From Deltaproteobacteria bacterium (lineage in GTDB: Bacteria > Desulfobacterota_B > Binatia > UBA9968): 58,555 nucleotides of DNA. The translations under genes and the position numbers were made by a program. The notes below the pieces were generated by a model. That model saw only the letters and a list, made by a program, of their open reading frames with translations, was not told where the DNA came from and searched no databases. Shown in pieces: positions 1 through 8,798 of this stretch. The stretch spans positions 1-58,555 of the forward strand of contig VBKY01000185.1 of assembly GCA_005879255.1 (NCBI GenBank), written 5' to 3'. The first letter of the stretch is position 1. Every line of letters begins with the position of its first letter.

Positions 1-342
1 AAAGTCCGTGCGCTCGACCAACCACGCGGCTGGCAGGCCGAAAAAGAACGATACGGCGAGCGCGATGAGCGAGAAGCCGGCGGTGTTCCAGAGGACTTTA
101 TAAGTAAAAGGTTCAGTGAAAACTTTCACATAGTTATTGAACGAATAGTGCGTGACAGGATCGAGCAACGAGCCTTCGAAAAAACTCAGCCAGAAAACCA
201 CTATGAGCGGCGCGAGAATGAGCAGACTAAAAAAGGCCGCAACCCCGACCATGAGCACTGCCCATGGATCGACTTGACCTAACCCCCGTGAAATTATTCC
301 CGGAAAAAAAGTATACACGCGGCTCGAATCAGACAAACTCAT
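1..342 (-). CDS. Iron-type ABC transporter permease, N-terminal part
   Basis: The 114 residues visible form the N-terminus of an inner-membrane permease of the Fe(3+)/thiamine (FbpB/ThiP) type; the rest lies beyond the left edge. After a short cytoplasmic head there is a hydrophobic first membrane segment (AVLMVGVAAFFSLLILAPL) and the reading ends in AAWLVERTDF, closely matching AWLVERTEI in the complete permease at 31424-33130. It lies downstream, on the same strand, of two binding-protein genes (571-2891), so the three probably form one import operon in which the permease moves the ligand delivered by either binding protein. No ATPase is visible. The ATG at 342 is chosen because the first hydrophobic segment follows at a normal distance. 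Confidence 0.85.
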   Translation of the reverse strand, partial: MSLSDSSRVYTFFPGIISRGLGQVDPWAVLMVGVAAFFSLLILAPLIVVFWLSFFEGSLLDPVTHYSFNNYVKVFTEPFTYKVLWNTAGFSLIALAVSFFFGLPAAWLVERTDF

Positions 343-441
343 GGCGTTTTCAGATTTATGAAATTGGCGAGTCTTTCGGTGTCATTTCGAGCCGGAGCAG
401 CGCGCAGACGAGATATCTTTCCGTCTCACCACGCCCGTGAC

Positions 442-575
442 GATAAGACGAGATCCCTCGCTTCACTTGGGGTGGCCGAAGATGAGATCCCTCGCGAAAG
501 CTCGGGATGACGGCGCCTGGCGCACAAGAAAGATCCCTCCCTCTGGTCGGGATGACGGCGCTTCGCGCCGTCACT
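442..575. repeat. Dispersed GATCCCTC / CGGGATGAC repeat cluster
   Basis: Three copies of a short unit, GAGATCCCTC or AAGATCCCTC followed about ten bases later by CGGGATGACGGCGC or a variant, are packed between the permease and the binding-protein gene. The last copy ends in a small palindrome (GGCGC TTC GCGCC). A closely similar array lies at 1680-1813 behind the second binding-protein gene. It looks like a dispersed non-coding repeat. Confidence 0.6.
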
Positions 576-1656
576 TTTGGGTTACGATTTTTACCATTTC
601 TTCGGAAATTTTTTCGATTTCCGGGTTATTGGCTACCCACTCCAACGTCGGCACGAAAAACTTTACGCCCTGCTTCTCAAGCCGTCGGACCTTCTGCCCC
701 AACTGTGACTCGGGGAACATGTAAAGATCTGAGAAGTCGCTTTCCCAAAGCAGTTTCTGTGCTTCCTTCGTAAGCAAAAAAGATGTGAAAAGCTTCGCGG
801 CGTTGGGATGCTCGGCGTTCTTGGGAATGTTTAGATAAAAGTGGCGGATCATCGCGCCGTCGGATGCAATAACATGCTCCAGCGGCGCTCCTTGAGCTTG
901 CAGCTCGAAGGTGCGGGCGCCGTTGCAATCCATCACCAGCGCAAGAAACTCGCCGGTGACGACGCGGTCCATCTCATTGCAGCGAATCAGGCCCGATACC
1001 TGTTTGGAAAACTGCTTGACGTAATCCAGCGCCGCTTCCCGTCCCCACAGTTCTTTTGCCGCGAGCAGATTCAGGCCGGTGACGTAGGGGGTGGAGGCGA
1101 CCTTGTTTTTCCAAAATGGTTTTAAGAAGTCTTTGAGCGTCTTGGGCGCGTCATTTTTCGGCACACGGATTTTGTTGTAGGGAGTGCCCGGCAATCCTGA
1201 AAACACTCTCAGGCTCTGGCTGTCGCCTTCGACCATTTGCGCCGTGATCCGCCCGGGCATGAGTTTCGGCCATTCGACTTCGAGAAAAATTTTCCGCTTG
1301 ATCAGAGGCACGAGGTAGCTCTCAGCGCCGATGTAAACGTCGCTAGCCGCAGGCTGGCCAGCCGCCAACTCTGTGGCGATCTGACTCCCCATGGCCGGCA
1401 TCGACGGTCCGGGAGTGAAACCGATCTTGACGTTGCTGTCGAACATCTTGTTCATCAGTTGCTCGTACCGCGCCATGCGTTTGGTGCCGCCCAAAGTGCC
1501 TTCACCCCAGCTTAATTTGAGCTGGCCTTCTTTGTTGGCCTCCTGGATCACCGTCGAAAGCGCGGGTGACCACTGGGACTGTGCCGCGTTAACCGAATCT
1601 AGCGATAACGAAAATAGGATGAATACGACGAAATAGAGCGCTAATGATTTTCTCAT
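571..1656 (-). CDS. Iron-type extracellular solute-binding protein (copy 1)
   Basis: A 361-residue periplasmic binding protein of the Fe(3+)/2-aminoethylphosphonate type (extracellular solute-binding family 1). It has a cleavable signal peptide (MRKSLALYFVVFILFSLSL, then an Ala-rich exit), followed by the fold motifs GEGTLGGTK and SDVYIGAES. AGGAGA seven bases upstream fixes the ATG at 1656. It ends in EEMVKIVTQK, nearly the same as the next gene, so the two are tandem duplicates. The partial permease lies just downstream. The ligand cannot be read from sequence; this family includes iron, sugar phosphate, thiamine and organic anion binders. Confidence 0.88.
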   Translation of the reverse strand: MRKSLALYFVVFILFSLSLDSVNAAQSQWSPALSTVIQEANKEGQLKLSWGEGTLGGTKRMARYEQLMNKMFDSNVKIGFTPGPSMPAMGSQIATELAAGQPAASDVYIGAESYLVPLIKRKIFLEVEWPKLMPGRITAQMVEGDSQSLRVFSGLPGTPYNKIRVPKNDAPKTLKDFLKPFWKNKVASTPYVTGLNLLAAKELWGREAALDYVKQFSKQVSGLIRCNEMDRVVTGEFLALVMDCNGARTFELQAQGAPLEHVIASDGAMIRHFYLNIPKNAEHPNAAKLFTSFLLTKEAQKLLWESDFSDLYMFPESQLGQKVRRLEKQGVKFFVPTLEWVANNPEIEKISEEMVKIVTQK

Positions 1657-1679
1657 CGAGTCTCCTGTTTCCTCATGTC

Positions 1680-1813
1680 ATTTCGAGCGGAAGGCGAGAA
1701 ATCTTTCTCAACGGTGACGGTTGAGTATAAGAACTCTCACTTCGTTCGGGATGACCGCGCTTCGCGCGGAAGAAAGATCCCTCGCCTTGCTCGGGATGAC
1801 GGCGCTGTGCGCC
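1680..1813. repeat. Dispersed GATCCCTC / CGGGATGAC repeat cluster
   Basis: This is the second copy of the repeat at 442-575, again directly behind the stop codon of a binding-protein gene. It holds GTCATTTCGAGCG, CGGGATGACCGCGC, AAAGATCCCTCGCC and CGGGATGACGGCGC, and ends in a short GGCGC/GCGCC palindrome. Its matching position suggests that it was copied together with the gene. Confidence 0.6.
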
Positions 1814-1814
1814 G

Positions 1815-2891
1815 TCACTTCTGAGTCATGATCTTTACCATCTCTTCGGAGATTGCATCGATCTCCGGATTGGCGGCGACCCAATCGACCGTCGGCACGA
1901 AAAATTTTGCGCCTTGTTTTTCGGCTCCTCTTACTCTTTGCCCCATTTGCGACTCGGGAAACATGTACATGTCGGAGAAATCGCTGTCCCAGAGCTGCTT
2001 CTGCGCCTCTTTGGTCAGCATGAAAGCGGTGAAAAGCTTGGCTGCGTTTGGATGCTCGGCATTTTTGGGAACCGTCAGCATGCGATGGCGGATCATCGCG
2101 CCGTCGACCGGAATGACATGCTCCACGGGAGCGCCGTGGGCTTGCGCCTCGAAAGTCTGCGAGCCGGAACAATCCATGACGAAGGCGAGAAACTCGCCGG
2201 ACGCAACCCGCTCGATCTCGTTACAGCGAATCAGGCCGACGACTTGTTTGGACAGCTGCCGGACATATTCAAGCGCCGCTTCCTTGCCCCACATCTCCTT
2301 GGCAGCGAGTATGTTTAGACTCGTTACATAAGGTGTGGAAGCGATTTTCCCTTTCCATTGGGGCTTAAGCATATCCTTGAGCGATTTGGGAGCCTCACCG
2401 TTAGGCGTTCGCCGCGTATTGTAGGGGATGCCGGGCAATCCTGTATAAACTCTCAAGCTCGTGCGTCCGCCCTCAACCATCTCGCTGGTGATCCGTCCCG
2501 GCAGCAATCTGGGCCAATCGATCTCGTGGAACAGTTTGTGTTTTACCAGCGGAGCGAGGTAGCTGTCCGCGCCGATATAGACATCCGACGCGGCGGATTG
2601 ACCGGCGGCATATTCAGCCGCGATCTGGCTGCCCATCTGTGGCATCGCAGCTCCGGGAGTGAAGCTGATTTTGATATTCGTGCCGAACATCTTGTTCATC
2701 ATCGTCTCGAACTTCGCGGCGCCTTTGGTGCCGCCTAAAGTTCCCTCGCCCCACATGAGTTTAAGCTTGCCTTCCTTGTTTGCGCCTTGAATTATTGTCG
2801 AAAGGGACGGCGTCCATTGCGCGGCGAGGATTGGCTCGGCGACCGCCAAGAGCGCTGTAAACAGTAGACTGATCAACCGGCAGAAATTCAT
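1815..2891 (-). CDS. Iron-type extracellular solute-binding protein (copy 2)
   Basis: A 358-residue secreted binding protein paralogous to 571-1656 along its whole length: both have LSTIIQ/LSTVIQ, GEGTLGGTK, SDVYIGA and the C-terminal EEMVKI.TQK. The signal peptide covers about the first 23 residues (MNFCRLISLLFTALLAVAEPILA). GGAGG five bases upstream of the ATG is a clear ribosome binding site. It is the first gene of the presumed import operon that continues with copy 1 and the permease at the window edge. Two binding proteins for one permease is often a way to widen substrate range; this is an inference. Confidence 0.88.
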   Translation of the reverse strand: MNFCRLISLLFTALLAVAEPILAAQWTPSLSTIIQGANKEGKLKLMWGEGTLGGTKGAAKFETMMNKMFGTNIKISFTPGAAMPQMGSQIAAEYAAGQSAASDVYIGADSYLAPLVKHKLFHEIDWPRLLPGRITSEMVEGGRTSLRVYTGLPGIPYNTRRTPNGEAPKSLKDMLKPQWKGKIASTPYVTSLNILAAKEMWGKEAALEYVRQLSKQVVGLIRCNEIERVASGEFLAFVMDCSGSQTFEAQAHGAPVEHVIPVDGAMIRHRMLTVPKNAEHPNAAKLFTAFMLTKEAQKQLWDSDFSDMYMFPESQMGQRVRGAEKQGAKFFVPTVDWVAANPEIDAISEEMVKIMTQK

Positions 2892-3028
2892 AATGCCTCC
2901 GGGAAAACCACTTGTGGTCTATATCTAACCGCTTTCGCCGGTGTCAAGGTGTAGTTGCCGCTCGTGCTTGACAACATTTTGGTTCCTTGAAAGGATCGCA
3001 AAATTACCGCAAGAAAAAACGCGATCTT

Positions 3029-4777
3029 ATGAATCAAGTAGCCGCGCCGAAAGTTTCTGAAAAGCCGCAAATCGATCCGATCACGCTGGAAGTGATTCGC
3101 CACGGCATCATTTCGATCTGCGATCAGATCGACGCCAACATGACGCGCACGGCATTCAGCCCGTATATTTACGAATATAAGGATTACGCCGTCGGCTTCG
3201 TCGGCGCCGAAGGCGAACTGCTCGCCCAGTCTACCGGCGGCATGCCAGTGTTTGTCGCCGACTCCGTCGGCATGGCGGTGAAGGACGGTTTAGAGGTCTA
3301 CGGTCGCGAGTATTTGCACAAAGGCGACGTGATCGTCTGCAATCATGCCGCCGTGCAAGGGCAACATCTCAATAACACGGTCATGTACACACCGGTTTTT
3401 GCCGGCCCCAAGGGCAATGAGCTGATCGGATTCTTCGCCGTCAATTGTCACTGGATCGACATCGGCGGCTCGGCCATCGGCTCGGTTTCCTATTCCTCCA
3501 CCGATATTTTCATGGAGGGGTTGCAGCTGCGCTCGATCAAACTCTGGTCGAAGGGCGAGCCCATAGAAGAAGTTTACCGCATCATCGAGAACAACACGCG
3601 TTTTCCCTTGGAATTGCTCGGCGACATCGAGGCGCAACTGGGTGGTTGTCTCTTGGGCCGCGATCTGACGCAAGCGATGGCCGATAAATATGGGATCGAT
3701 TACTTTCTCGGCGCCCTCGATGTCATTCTCGACCAGTGCGCGGCGGCTACGCGACAAAAAATTCGCGCGATCCCGGACGGCGTCTACCAACATGAGGCAT
3801 TTCTCGACAATGACGGCGTGCGCGATGAAAAGATTCCGATCAAAGTGAAAATCGTCGTCGCCGGCGATGAGATGACCATCGATTTTTCCGAGATGTCCGA
3901 TCAGGTCAAAGGTTGCATCAACTCGGGCTACTTCGGCGGCGGGCGCACCTGCGCGCGAGTCGCGTTTAAGTACCTGATCGCGACGGAGGAGCCAGCCAAC
4001 GAGGGAACTTTTCGGCCGCTCAAGATGATTCTTCCGGAAGGTAAATTGTTGAGCGCCGAGCCGACCGCCGCGATGGGGCTGTACAGCATTCCGTTTCCGA
4101 CGGTCATGGACTGCATCATCAAGGCGCTGGAGCCGGCGCTGCCGCAGCGCGTGACCGGCGCCCATTTCGGCACTTTTTCGTCGTTAAGTTTTGCCGGCAG
4201 ACGCATGGATACCGGCGCGGTGTTTAAAGCAAACGATAGCGGACACGGCGGCTGGGGTGCTTGCGCGACACATGACGGTGCGGGACCGTTCCGCACCATG
4301 GCCCATGGCGACACTCGCTTGATTCCCATCGAGCTGCAGGAGTCGATGTATCCCTTTCGCGTCGAAGAGTTCCGCTTGCGACAAGATTCGGGCGGAGCTG
4401 GTAAATGGCGCGGCGGTCTGGGATTCGATAAACAATATGTCCTGCTTGCGCCATGCGAACTGTGGGCGAACTTCGACCGCATCGGTTGTCCCCCCTGGGG
4501 TGTGCGCGGTGGCAAGGAAGCAAAGTCGGGACAGGTCCTGATCTTCAAGAATGGCGCGCAGGAGCCCGAGCTGCTCTACAAAACTGAAAATCGCCCATTG
4601 CAAGCCGGCGATCGCGTGCGCATGGCCACCGGTGGCGGAGGTGGCTACGGCGATCCGCGTGAGCGCCCTGTCGAATTGGTCCAGCGCGACGTGATTCGAG
4701 GCTTTGTCTCGCGTGAAAGCGCCTGCGATAACTATGGCGTCATTGTCGACGACAGCGGCAAGGCACGCCGATCATAG
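3029..4777 (+). CDS. Hydantoinase B/oxoprolinase family protein (copy 1)
   Basis: A 582-residue protein of the HyuB family, which pairs with HyuA subunits in ATP-dependent ring opening of N-methylhydantoin or 5-oxoproline, or in acetone/acetophenone carboxylation. The family opening DPITLEVIRHG, the central GHGGWGACATHDG and the late GGGGGYGDP are all present. The reading frame is open from a TTG at 2987, but the ATG at 3029 gives the normal family N-terminus (MNQVAAP). It precedes a HyuA homologue and is followed beyond it by a second HyuB, a B-A-B arrangement. The true substrate is unknown; homology alone does not separate hydantoinase from carboxylase. Confidence 0.9.
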   Translation: MNQVAAPKVSEKPQIDPITLEVIRHGIISICDQIDANMTRTAFSPYIYEYKDYAVGFVGAEGELLAQSTGGMPVFVADSVGMAVKDGLEVYGREYLHKGDVIVCNHAAVQGQHLNNTVMYTPVFAGPKGNELIGFFAVNCHWIDIGGSAIGSVSYSSTDIFMEGLQLRSIKLWSKGEPIEEVYRIIENNTRFPLELLGDIEAQLGGCLLGRDLTQAMADKYGIDYFLGALDVILDQCAAATRQKIRAIPDGVYQHEAFLDNDGVRDEKIPIKVKIVVAGDEMTIDFSEMSDQVKGCINSGYFGGGRTCARVAFKYLIATEEPANEGTFRPLKMILPEGKLLSAEPTAAMGLYSIPFPTVMDCIIKALEPALPQRVTGAHFGTFSSLSFAGRRMDTGAVFKANDSGHGGWGACATHDGAGPFRTMAHGDTRLIPIELQESMYPFRVEEFRLRQDSGGAGKWRGGLGFDKQYVLLAPCELWANFDRIGCPPWGVRGGKEAKSGQVLIFKNGAQEPELLYKTENRPLQAGDRVRMATGGGGGYGDPRERPVELVQRDVIRGFVSRESACDNYGVIVDDSGKARRS

Positions 4778-4778
4778 C

Positions 4779-4871
4779 GTTCAAGGTTCAAGGGTTCAAA
4801 AGTTCAAGGTCAGAAAAAACAAAATCCCGAATGGACCCATTGAACTCTTGAACCCTTGAACTTTTGAACGG
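4779..4871. repeat. Long inverted repeat built of TTCAAGG words
   Basis: The gap between hyuB and hyuA is a large hairpin-forming sequence: the left arm contains GTTCAAGGGTTCAAAAGTTC and the right arm contains its complement, GAACCCTTGAACTTTTGAAC, with about 30 bases between. The last bases run directly into the GGGAG ribosome binding site of hyuA. Related TTCAAGG repeats occur at 16284-16347. In the transcript this would be a strong stem-loop, which could stabilise or attenuate the mRNA. Confidence 0.75.
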
Positions 4872-4879
4872 GAGTTTGC

Positions 4880-6931
4880 ATGAGCTACGCCATTGCCGTC
4901 GACATCGGCGGCACCTTCACCGATTTAGTCGCTTACGATCACGCGGCACAAAAGGTTATTTACGCGAAGAGTCCAACGACCTACGACAATCTGGTCGAAG
5001 GCATACTCGATTGCTTTCACAAAGCCAAGATCAAACCTGCGGAAGCGTCGCTGGTGAACCATGGAACGACACTGGTCATCAATTCATTGATTCAACGCAC
5101 AGGGGCCAAAACCGCGTTGGTTACCAGCCAGGGCTTTCGCGACATTCTTGAAATCGCCCGCGGCAATCGGCCCGATCCTTTCGATCTTCACTATCAACGC
5201 GACGAGCCATTGATACCCCGCGAGCTCCGGCTCGAAGTTCCCGAGCGCATGGGCAGCAAGGGCGAGGTTGTGACGCCGCTCGACACGGCGGCACTCGAGA
5301 AGCTCGCCGTCGAGATTAGGAAAACCGGTGTCGAATCGGTGGCGATCTTTTTCATGAACTCCTACATCAATCCGGTGCACGAAGAGGTTGCCGCCGAAAA
5401 ACTGAGAAAACTTTTGCCCGGCGTTTATGTCACCTTTAGCACCGATCTGACGCGTGAGTGGTACGAGTACGAGCGCTGTTCGACGGTCGCCGCCAACGCT
5501 TACGTCGGGCCACAGGTGAGCACCTACATTCGCCAACTCGACAGCGATCTCGAGCAGCAGGGCTTCGCGGGCTCGTTGTTCATGATGGGCTCCAACGGCG
5601 GTTTATTGTCCGCCGAGCGCACTTGCCGGCAACCGATCGGTTTAGTCGAGTCAGGTCCCATCGGCGGTTGTATCGGGGCCAGCGCCTACGCCGATGCGCT
5701 CGGTTTCAAAAACCTGGTCGCCTTCGACATGGGTGGCACGACGGCAAAAAGTGCTTTGGTCGAGAACGGTCGCTTCTCGGTGAATTCCGTCTATTATGCC
5801 AACGGTTACGTAAAAGGATTTCCGATCAAGTCAGCGGTCATCGACATCGTCGAGGTGGGCTCGGGCGGTGGTTCGATCGCCTGGCTTGATTCGCAAAAGC
5901 GGGTTCACGTCGGTCCCCAGAGCGCCGGTTCGACGCCCGGTCCGGTGAGCTACGGTCGGGGCGGCATGGAGCCGACGGTCACTGACGCGAATTTGGTGCT
6001 AGGGCGCCTGAACGCAGGAAATTTTCTCGGCGGTGAGATGAAACTCGACGTGAATACGGCCCGGCGTGTCATCGAGGAACGGATCGTGACGCCGCTGGGA
6101 TACGGCGGCGAAAATGGCATGATCAAAATGGCCGACGGGATCATCTCGATCGTCACGGTGATCATGGCCAGCGCGATTCGAAAAATTTCCGTCGAGCATG
6201 GTCTCGATCCGCGCGACTTTATCCTTTTCAGCTATGGCGGCGGCGGACCGCTCCATGCTTGCGCCTTGGCGCACGAGCTTTCGATTCCCACCGTCGTCGT
6301 TCCGCCCGAGCCCGGCAATTTCTCGGCGATCGGCATGCTTTTGGCCGACGCGCGGATCGATACTTCGAAAACTTTCGTCGGGATGCTCGACGACAAGTCG
6401 GTGCCGGCCATGGCGGAAATATTCGCTGCGATGGAAAAGGAAGCCGCGGTTTCGCTGGCTGCCGAATTCGCCACCAGCGATGTTTTTTTCGAGCGCCACG
6501 CGGAAATGCGCTATCGCGGCCAGCGGCACAATATCAAGGTTCCGGTCTCGGGCCTGAAGGACAAGGAGCAGATACGCGTCGCCTTCGAACGCGATTACAA
6601 GCGACGCTATGGTCATGCGGATGCCAAGGCACCCGCTGAATTTCAGGCCCTGCATCTGTGCGCTTTCGCGCGCTTGAAGCAGCCTGAAATTGCTCGCCTG
6701 CCGCGTGCGGCGGCAAAAGCACCGCCGCCGCAAACGCGGCGAATTTATATCGGCAACGCCGGCGGCTGGGTCGACGCGCAGATTTTTCACCGAGATGCGC
6801 TGGCGGCTGGCTTCAGTGCCGCTGGTCCCGCCGTCATCGAAGAATATGGATCGACGACGGTCGTCTGGCCGGGCGATCGTTTCGAGATCGGTGCGCTGCG
6901 CGAGATTAAGATTCAGTGTTCGGCAAAATGA
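4880..6931 (+). CDS. Hydantoinase A/oxoprolinase family ATPase subunit
   Basis: A 683-residue HyuA homologue. The phosphate-binding loop of the ASKHA fold is at residues 8-15 (DIGGTFTD), with a second nucleotide-site motif around FDMGGTTAK and a late SYGGGGPLHACA. In characterised relatives this subunit phosphorylates or activates the substrate with ATP while HyuB completes ring cleavage or carboxylation. GGGAG lies upstream of the ATG. It sits between two HyuB genes on the same strand, so alternative A-B1 and A-B2 complexes are possible. A small third subunit typical of acetone carboxylase is absent, which argues for a hydantoinase/oxoprolinase-like role. Confidence 0.92.
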   Translation: MSYAIAVDIGGTFTDLVAYDHAAQKVIYAKSPTTYDNLVEGILDCFHKAKIKPAEASLVNHGTTLVINSLIQRTGAKTALVTSQGFRDILEIARGNRPDPFDLHYQRDEPLIPRELRLEVPERMGSKGEVVTPLDTAALEKLAVEIRKTGVESVAIFFMNSYINPVHEEVAAEKLRKLLPGVYVTFSTDLTREWYEYERCSTVAANAYVGPQVSTYIRQLDSDLEQQGFAGSLFMMGSNGGLLSAERTCRQPIGLVESGPIGGCIGASAYADALGFKNLVAFDMGGTTAKSALVENGRFSVNSVYYANGYVKGFPIKSAVIDIVEVGSGGGSIAWLDSQKRVHVGPQSAGSTPGPVSYGRGGMEPTVTDANLVLGRLNAGNFLGGEMKLDVNTARRVIEERIVTPLGYGGENGMIKMADGIISIVTVIMASAIRKISVEHGLDPRDFILFSYGGGGPLHACALAHELSIPTVVVPPEPGNFSAIGMLLADARIDTSKTFVGMLDDKSVPAMAEIFAAMEKEAAVSLAAEFATSDVFFERHAEMRYRGQRHNIKVPVSGLKDKEQIRVAFERDYKRRYGHADAKAPAEFQALHLCAFARLKQPEIARLPRAAAKAPPPQTRRIYIGNAGGWVDAQIFHRDALAAGFSAAGPAVIEEYGSTTVVWPGDRFEIGALREIKIQCSAK

Positions 6932-6933
6932 AA

Positions 6934-6990
6934 TGTAGGGGCAATCCTGCGTGCCCATGCGGAGGGCAGACACGGAGGTCTGCCCCTACA
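6934..6990. repeat. Palindromic GTAGGGGC repeat
   Basis: The element begins TGTAGGGGCA and ends with the complement TGCCCCTACA, and has an inner hairpin GGGCAGAC/GTCTGCCC at about 6964-6985. Elements with the same ends occur at 23149, 24571 and, as half-copies, near 27993 and 37985. They resemble dispersed REP/BIME-like palindromes. This copy lies in the leader between hyuA and the second hyuB. Confidence 0.75.
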
Positions 6991-7010
6991 AATGCCGAAA
7001 TTCAACGATC

Positions 7011-8741
7011 ATGAATTCACAGTCACAAACAATTCAACAACAAGAACATGTCGTCGATCCCATTACCCTCGAAGTGATCCGCCATGGCATCGTTTCGATC
7101 ACCGACCAGATCGATGCCAATATTACGCGTACGGCGTTCAGTCCGTACGTCTACGAGTACAAGGATTTTGCTGTCGGCCTGGTGAGTGCTGAAGGCGAGC
7201 TTATCGCCCAATGTACCGGCGGCATGCCCGTCTTTGTCGCCGACTCGGTCGGCATGGCGGTGCGCGACGGGCTTTCGGTATACGGCCGTGAGCGTTTGCA
7301 TCATGGCGATGTCGTAGCGTGCAATCACGCGGCGATTCAAGGCCAGCACCTTAATAATACCGTTATGTACACGCCGATCTACGCCGGCGCCAATCGAGAT
7401 GTTCTGATCGGCTTTTTCGCAATCAACGTCCACTGGATCGACATCGGCGGCATCACGCCGCGCTCCAGCGATATCTTCATGGAAGGGCTGCAGCTGCGCT
7501 CGATCAAGCTTTGGTCCAAGGGCGAGCCGATTCAGGAAGTTTACCGGATCATCGAAAACAACACGCGCTTTCCGGTCGAATTGCTGGGCGACATCGCGGC
7601 GCAACATGCCGGCTGCATGCTTGGCCGCGACCTTACTCAAAAGCTGGCCGACAAATATGGCGTCCAGACCTTTGTCAACGCGGTCAAAACGATTCTTGAT
7701 CAGAGCGAAGCCGCGGCGCGGGCACAGATACGCGCGATTGCCGACGGTGATTACAGTTACGAAACGTTTTTCGATAATGATGGCGAATCCGACGAACCGC
7801 TGCCAATCCGCGTCAAAGTGACTATTACCGACGATGAGATGACTATCGATTATTCCAGGATTGCCGAACAGGTGCGCGGCTGCATCAATTCGGGCTACTA
7901 CGGCGGCGGGCGAACGACTGCACGGGTGGCGTTCAAATATCTGATTGCCACGAACGAAATGGCCAACGAGGGCACATTCCGGCCGCTCAAACTGATTTTG
8001 CCCGAAGGAAAAATTCTCAGCGCTCACCCGACCGCGCCCATGGGCAATTACTCGCAGCCCTTTCCGACTGTGATCGACGTGATCATCAAAGCGCTTGAGC
8101 CGGCGCTGCCAGAGCGAGTCACCGGCGCGCACTTCGGAACATTCTCAGGTATTCGCTTCCGCGGAAAGCGGGAGAGTGGCGCCCCTTTCGATTGCCATGA
8201 CAGCGGTCACGGTGGCTGGGGCGCCTGCGCGACACATGACGGCGCCGGCCCGTTTCGCACGATGGCCCACGGCGACACGCGCATCATTCCAGTCGAGCTG
8301 CAGGAGTCGATGTATCCCTATCGAATAGTCGAGCTCAGCCTGCGGGAGGATTCCGCGGGCGCGGGCAAATTTCGCGGCGGCTTGGGTTTTCGCAAGCGCT
8401 ATCAAATTCTGGGGCCTTGCGATCTGCAGGCAATGTTCGATCGGGTGAAGTATCCGCCCTGGGGTGTGCATGGTGGCAAGGAGGGACAGCCGGGCCGGAT
8501 CACCGTCGTCAAAAAAACCGGCGAGACAGAGATCATCTATAAGAGCAAAGGGTATCCACTAAGCCCAGGAGACTCGATCATCGTCGAGACCGGCGGCGGT
8601 GGCGGTTATGGACCGCCGTCTGAACGCGCACGTCAACTGATCGAGCGCGATCTGCGGCGGGGTTTAATCTCGGCTGAAGCGGCGGCGAAGGACTATGGCG
8701 TTAGGATCGAGTCGCCTCCATGCGGAGGTTCGACATCATAA
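7011..8741 (+). CDS. Hydantoinase B/oxoprolinase family protein (copy 2)
   Basis: A 576-residue HyuB homologue, strongly similar to the copy at 3029 along its length (same DPITLEVIRHG opening, MPVFVADSVGMAV, GHGGWGACATHDG and GGGGGYG). The frame is open upstream, but the extra 20 residues are translated from the palindromic repeat, so the ATG at 7011 is chosen. The ribosome binding site is weak. It completes the B-A-B cluster and probably uses the same HyuA. Two B subunits may give two substrate specificities, or one may be a recent spare copy; both lack disabling mutations. Confidence 0.9.
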   Translation: MNSQSQTIQQQEHVVDPITLEVIRHGIVSITDQIDANITRTAFSPYVYEYKDFAVGLVSAEGELIAQCTGGMPVFVADSVGMAVRDGLSVYGRERLHHGDVVACNHAAIQGQHLNNTVMYTPIYAGANRDVLIGFFAINVHWIDIGGITPRSSDIFMEGLQLRSIKLWSKGEPIQEVYRIIENNTRFPVELLGDIAAQHAGCMLGRDLTQKLADKYGVQTFVNAVKTILDQSEAAARAQIRAIADGDYSYETFFDNDGESDEPLPIRVKVTITDDEMTIDYSRIAEQVRGCINSGYYGGGRTTARVAFKYLIATNEMANEGTFRPLKLILPEGKILSAHPTAPMGNYSQPFPTVIDVIIKALEPALPERVTGAHFGTFSGIRFRGKRESGAPFDCHDSGHGGWGACATHDGAGPFRTMAHGDTRIIPVELQESMYPYRIVELSLREDSAGAGKFRGGLGFRKRYQILGPCDLQAMFDRVKYPPWGVHGGKEGQPGRITVVKKTGETEIIYKSKGYPLSPGDSIIVETGGGGGYGPPSERARQLIERDLRRGLISAEAAAKDYGVRIESPPCGGSTS

Positions 8742-8798
8742 ATAACGAGGAGTCGTCAATTCCTGACAGCGCTGGCCAAAGTAGTGGGTTGTCCGTTT

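Noticed and set aside
2968..2996. Sigma-70 type promoter (TTGACA ... AAGGAT) before hyuB1
   Set aside because: The -35 word is good, but the -10 word fits poorly, so I do not list it as a feature.
5999..6973. Minus-strand open frame (324 codons) opposite hyuA
   Set aside because: Shadow frame: the plus strand has unbroken HyuA homology here.
7023..8132. Long minus-strand open frame (369 codons) opposite hyuB2
   Set aside because: It mirrors the codon structure of the clearly conserved HyuB gene. Its translation has no recognisable family features, and a similar one lies opposite hyuB1 (3290-4165).
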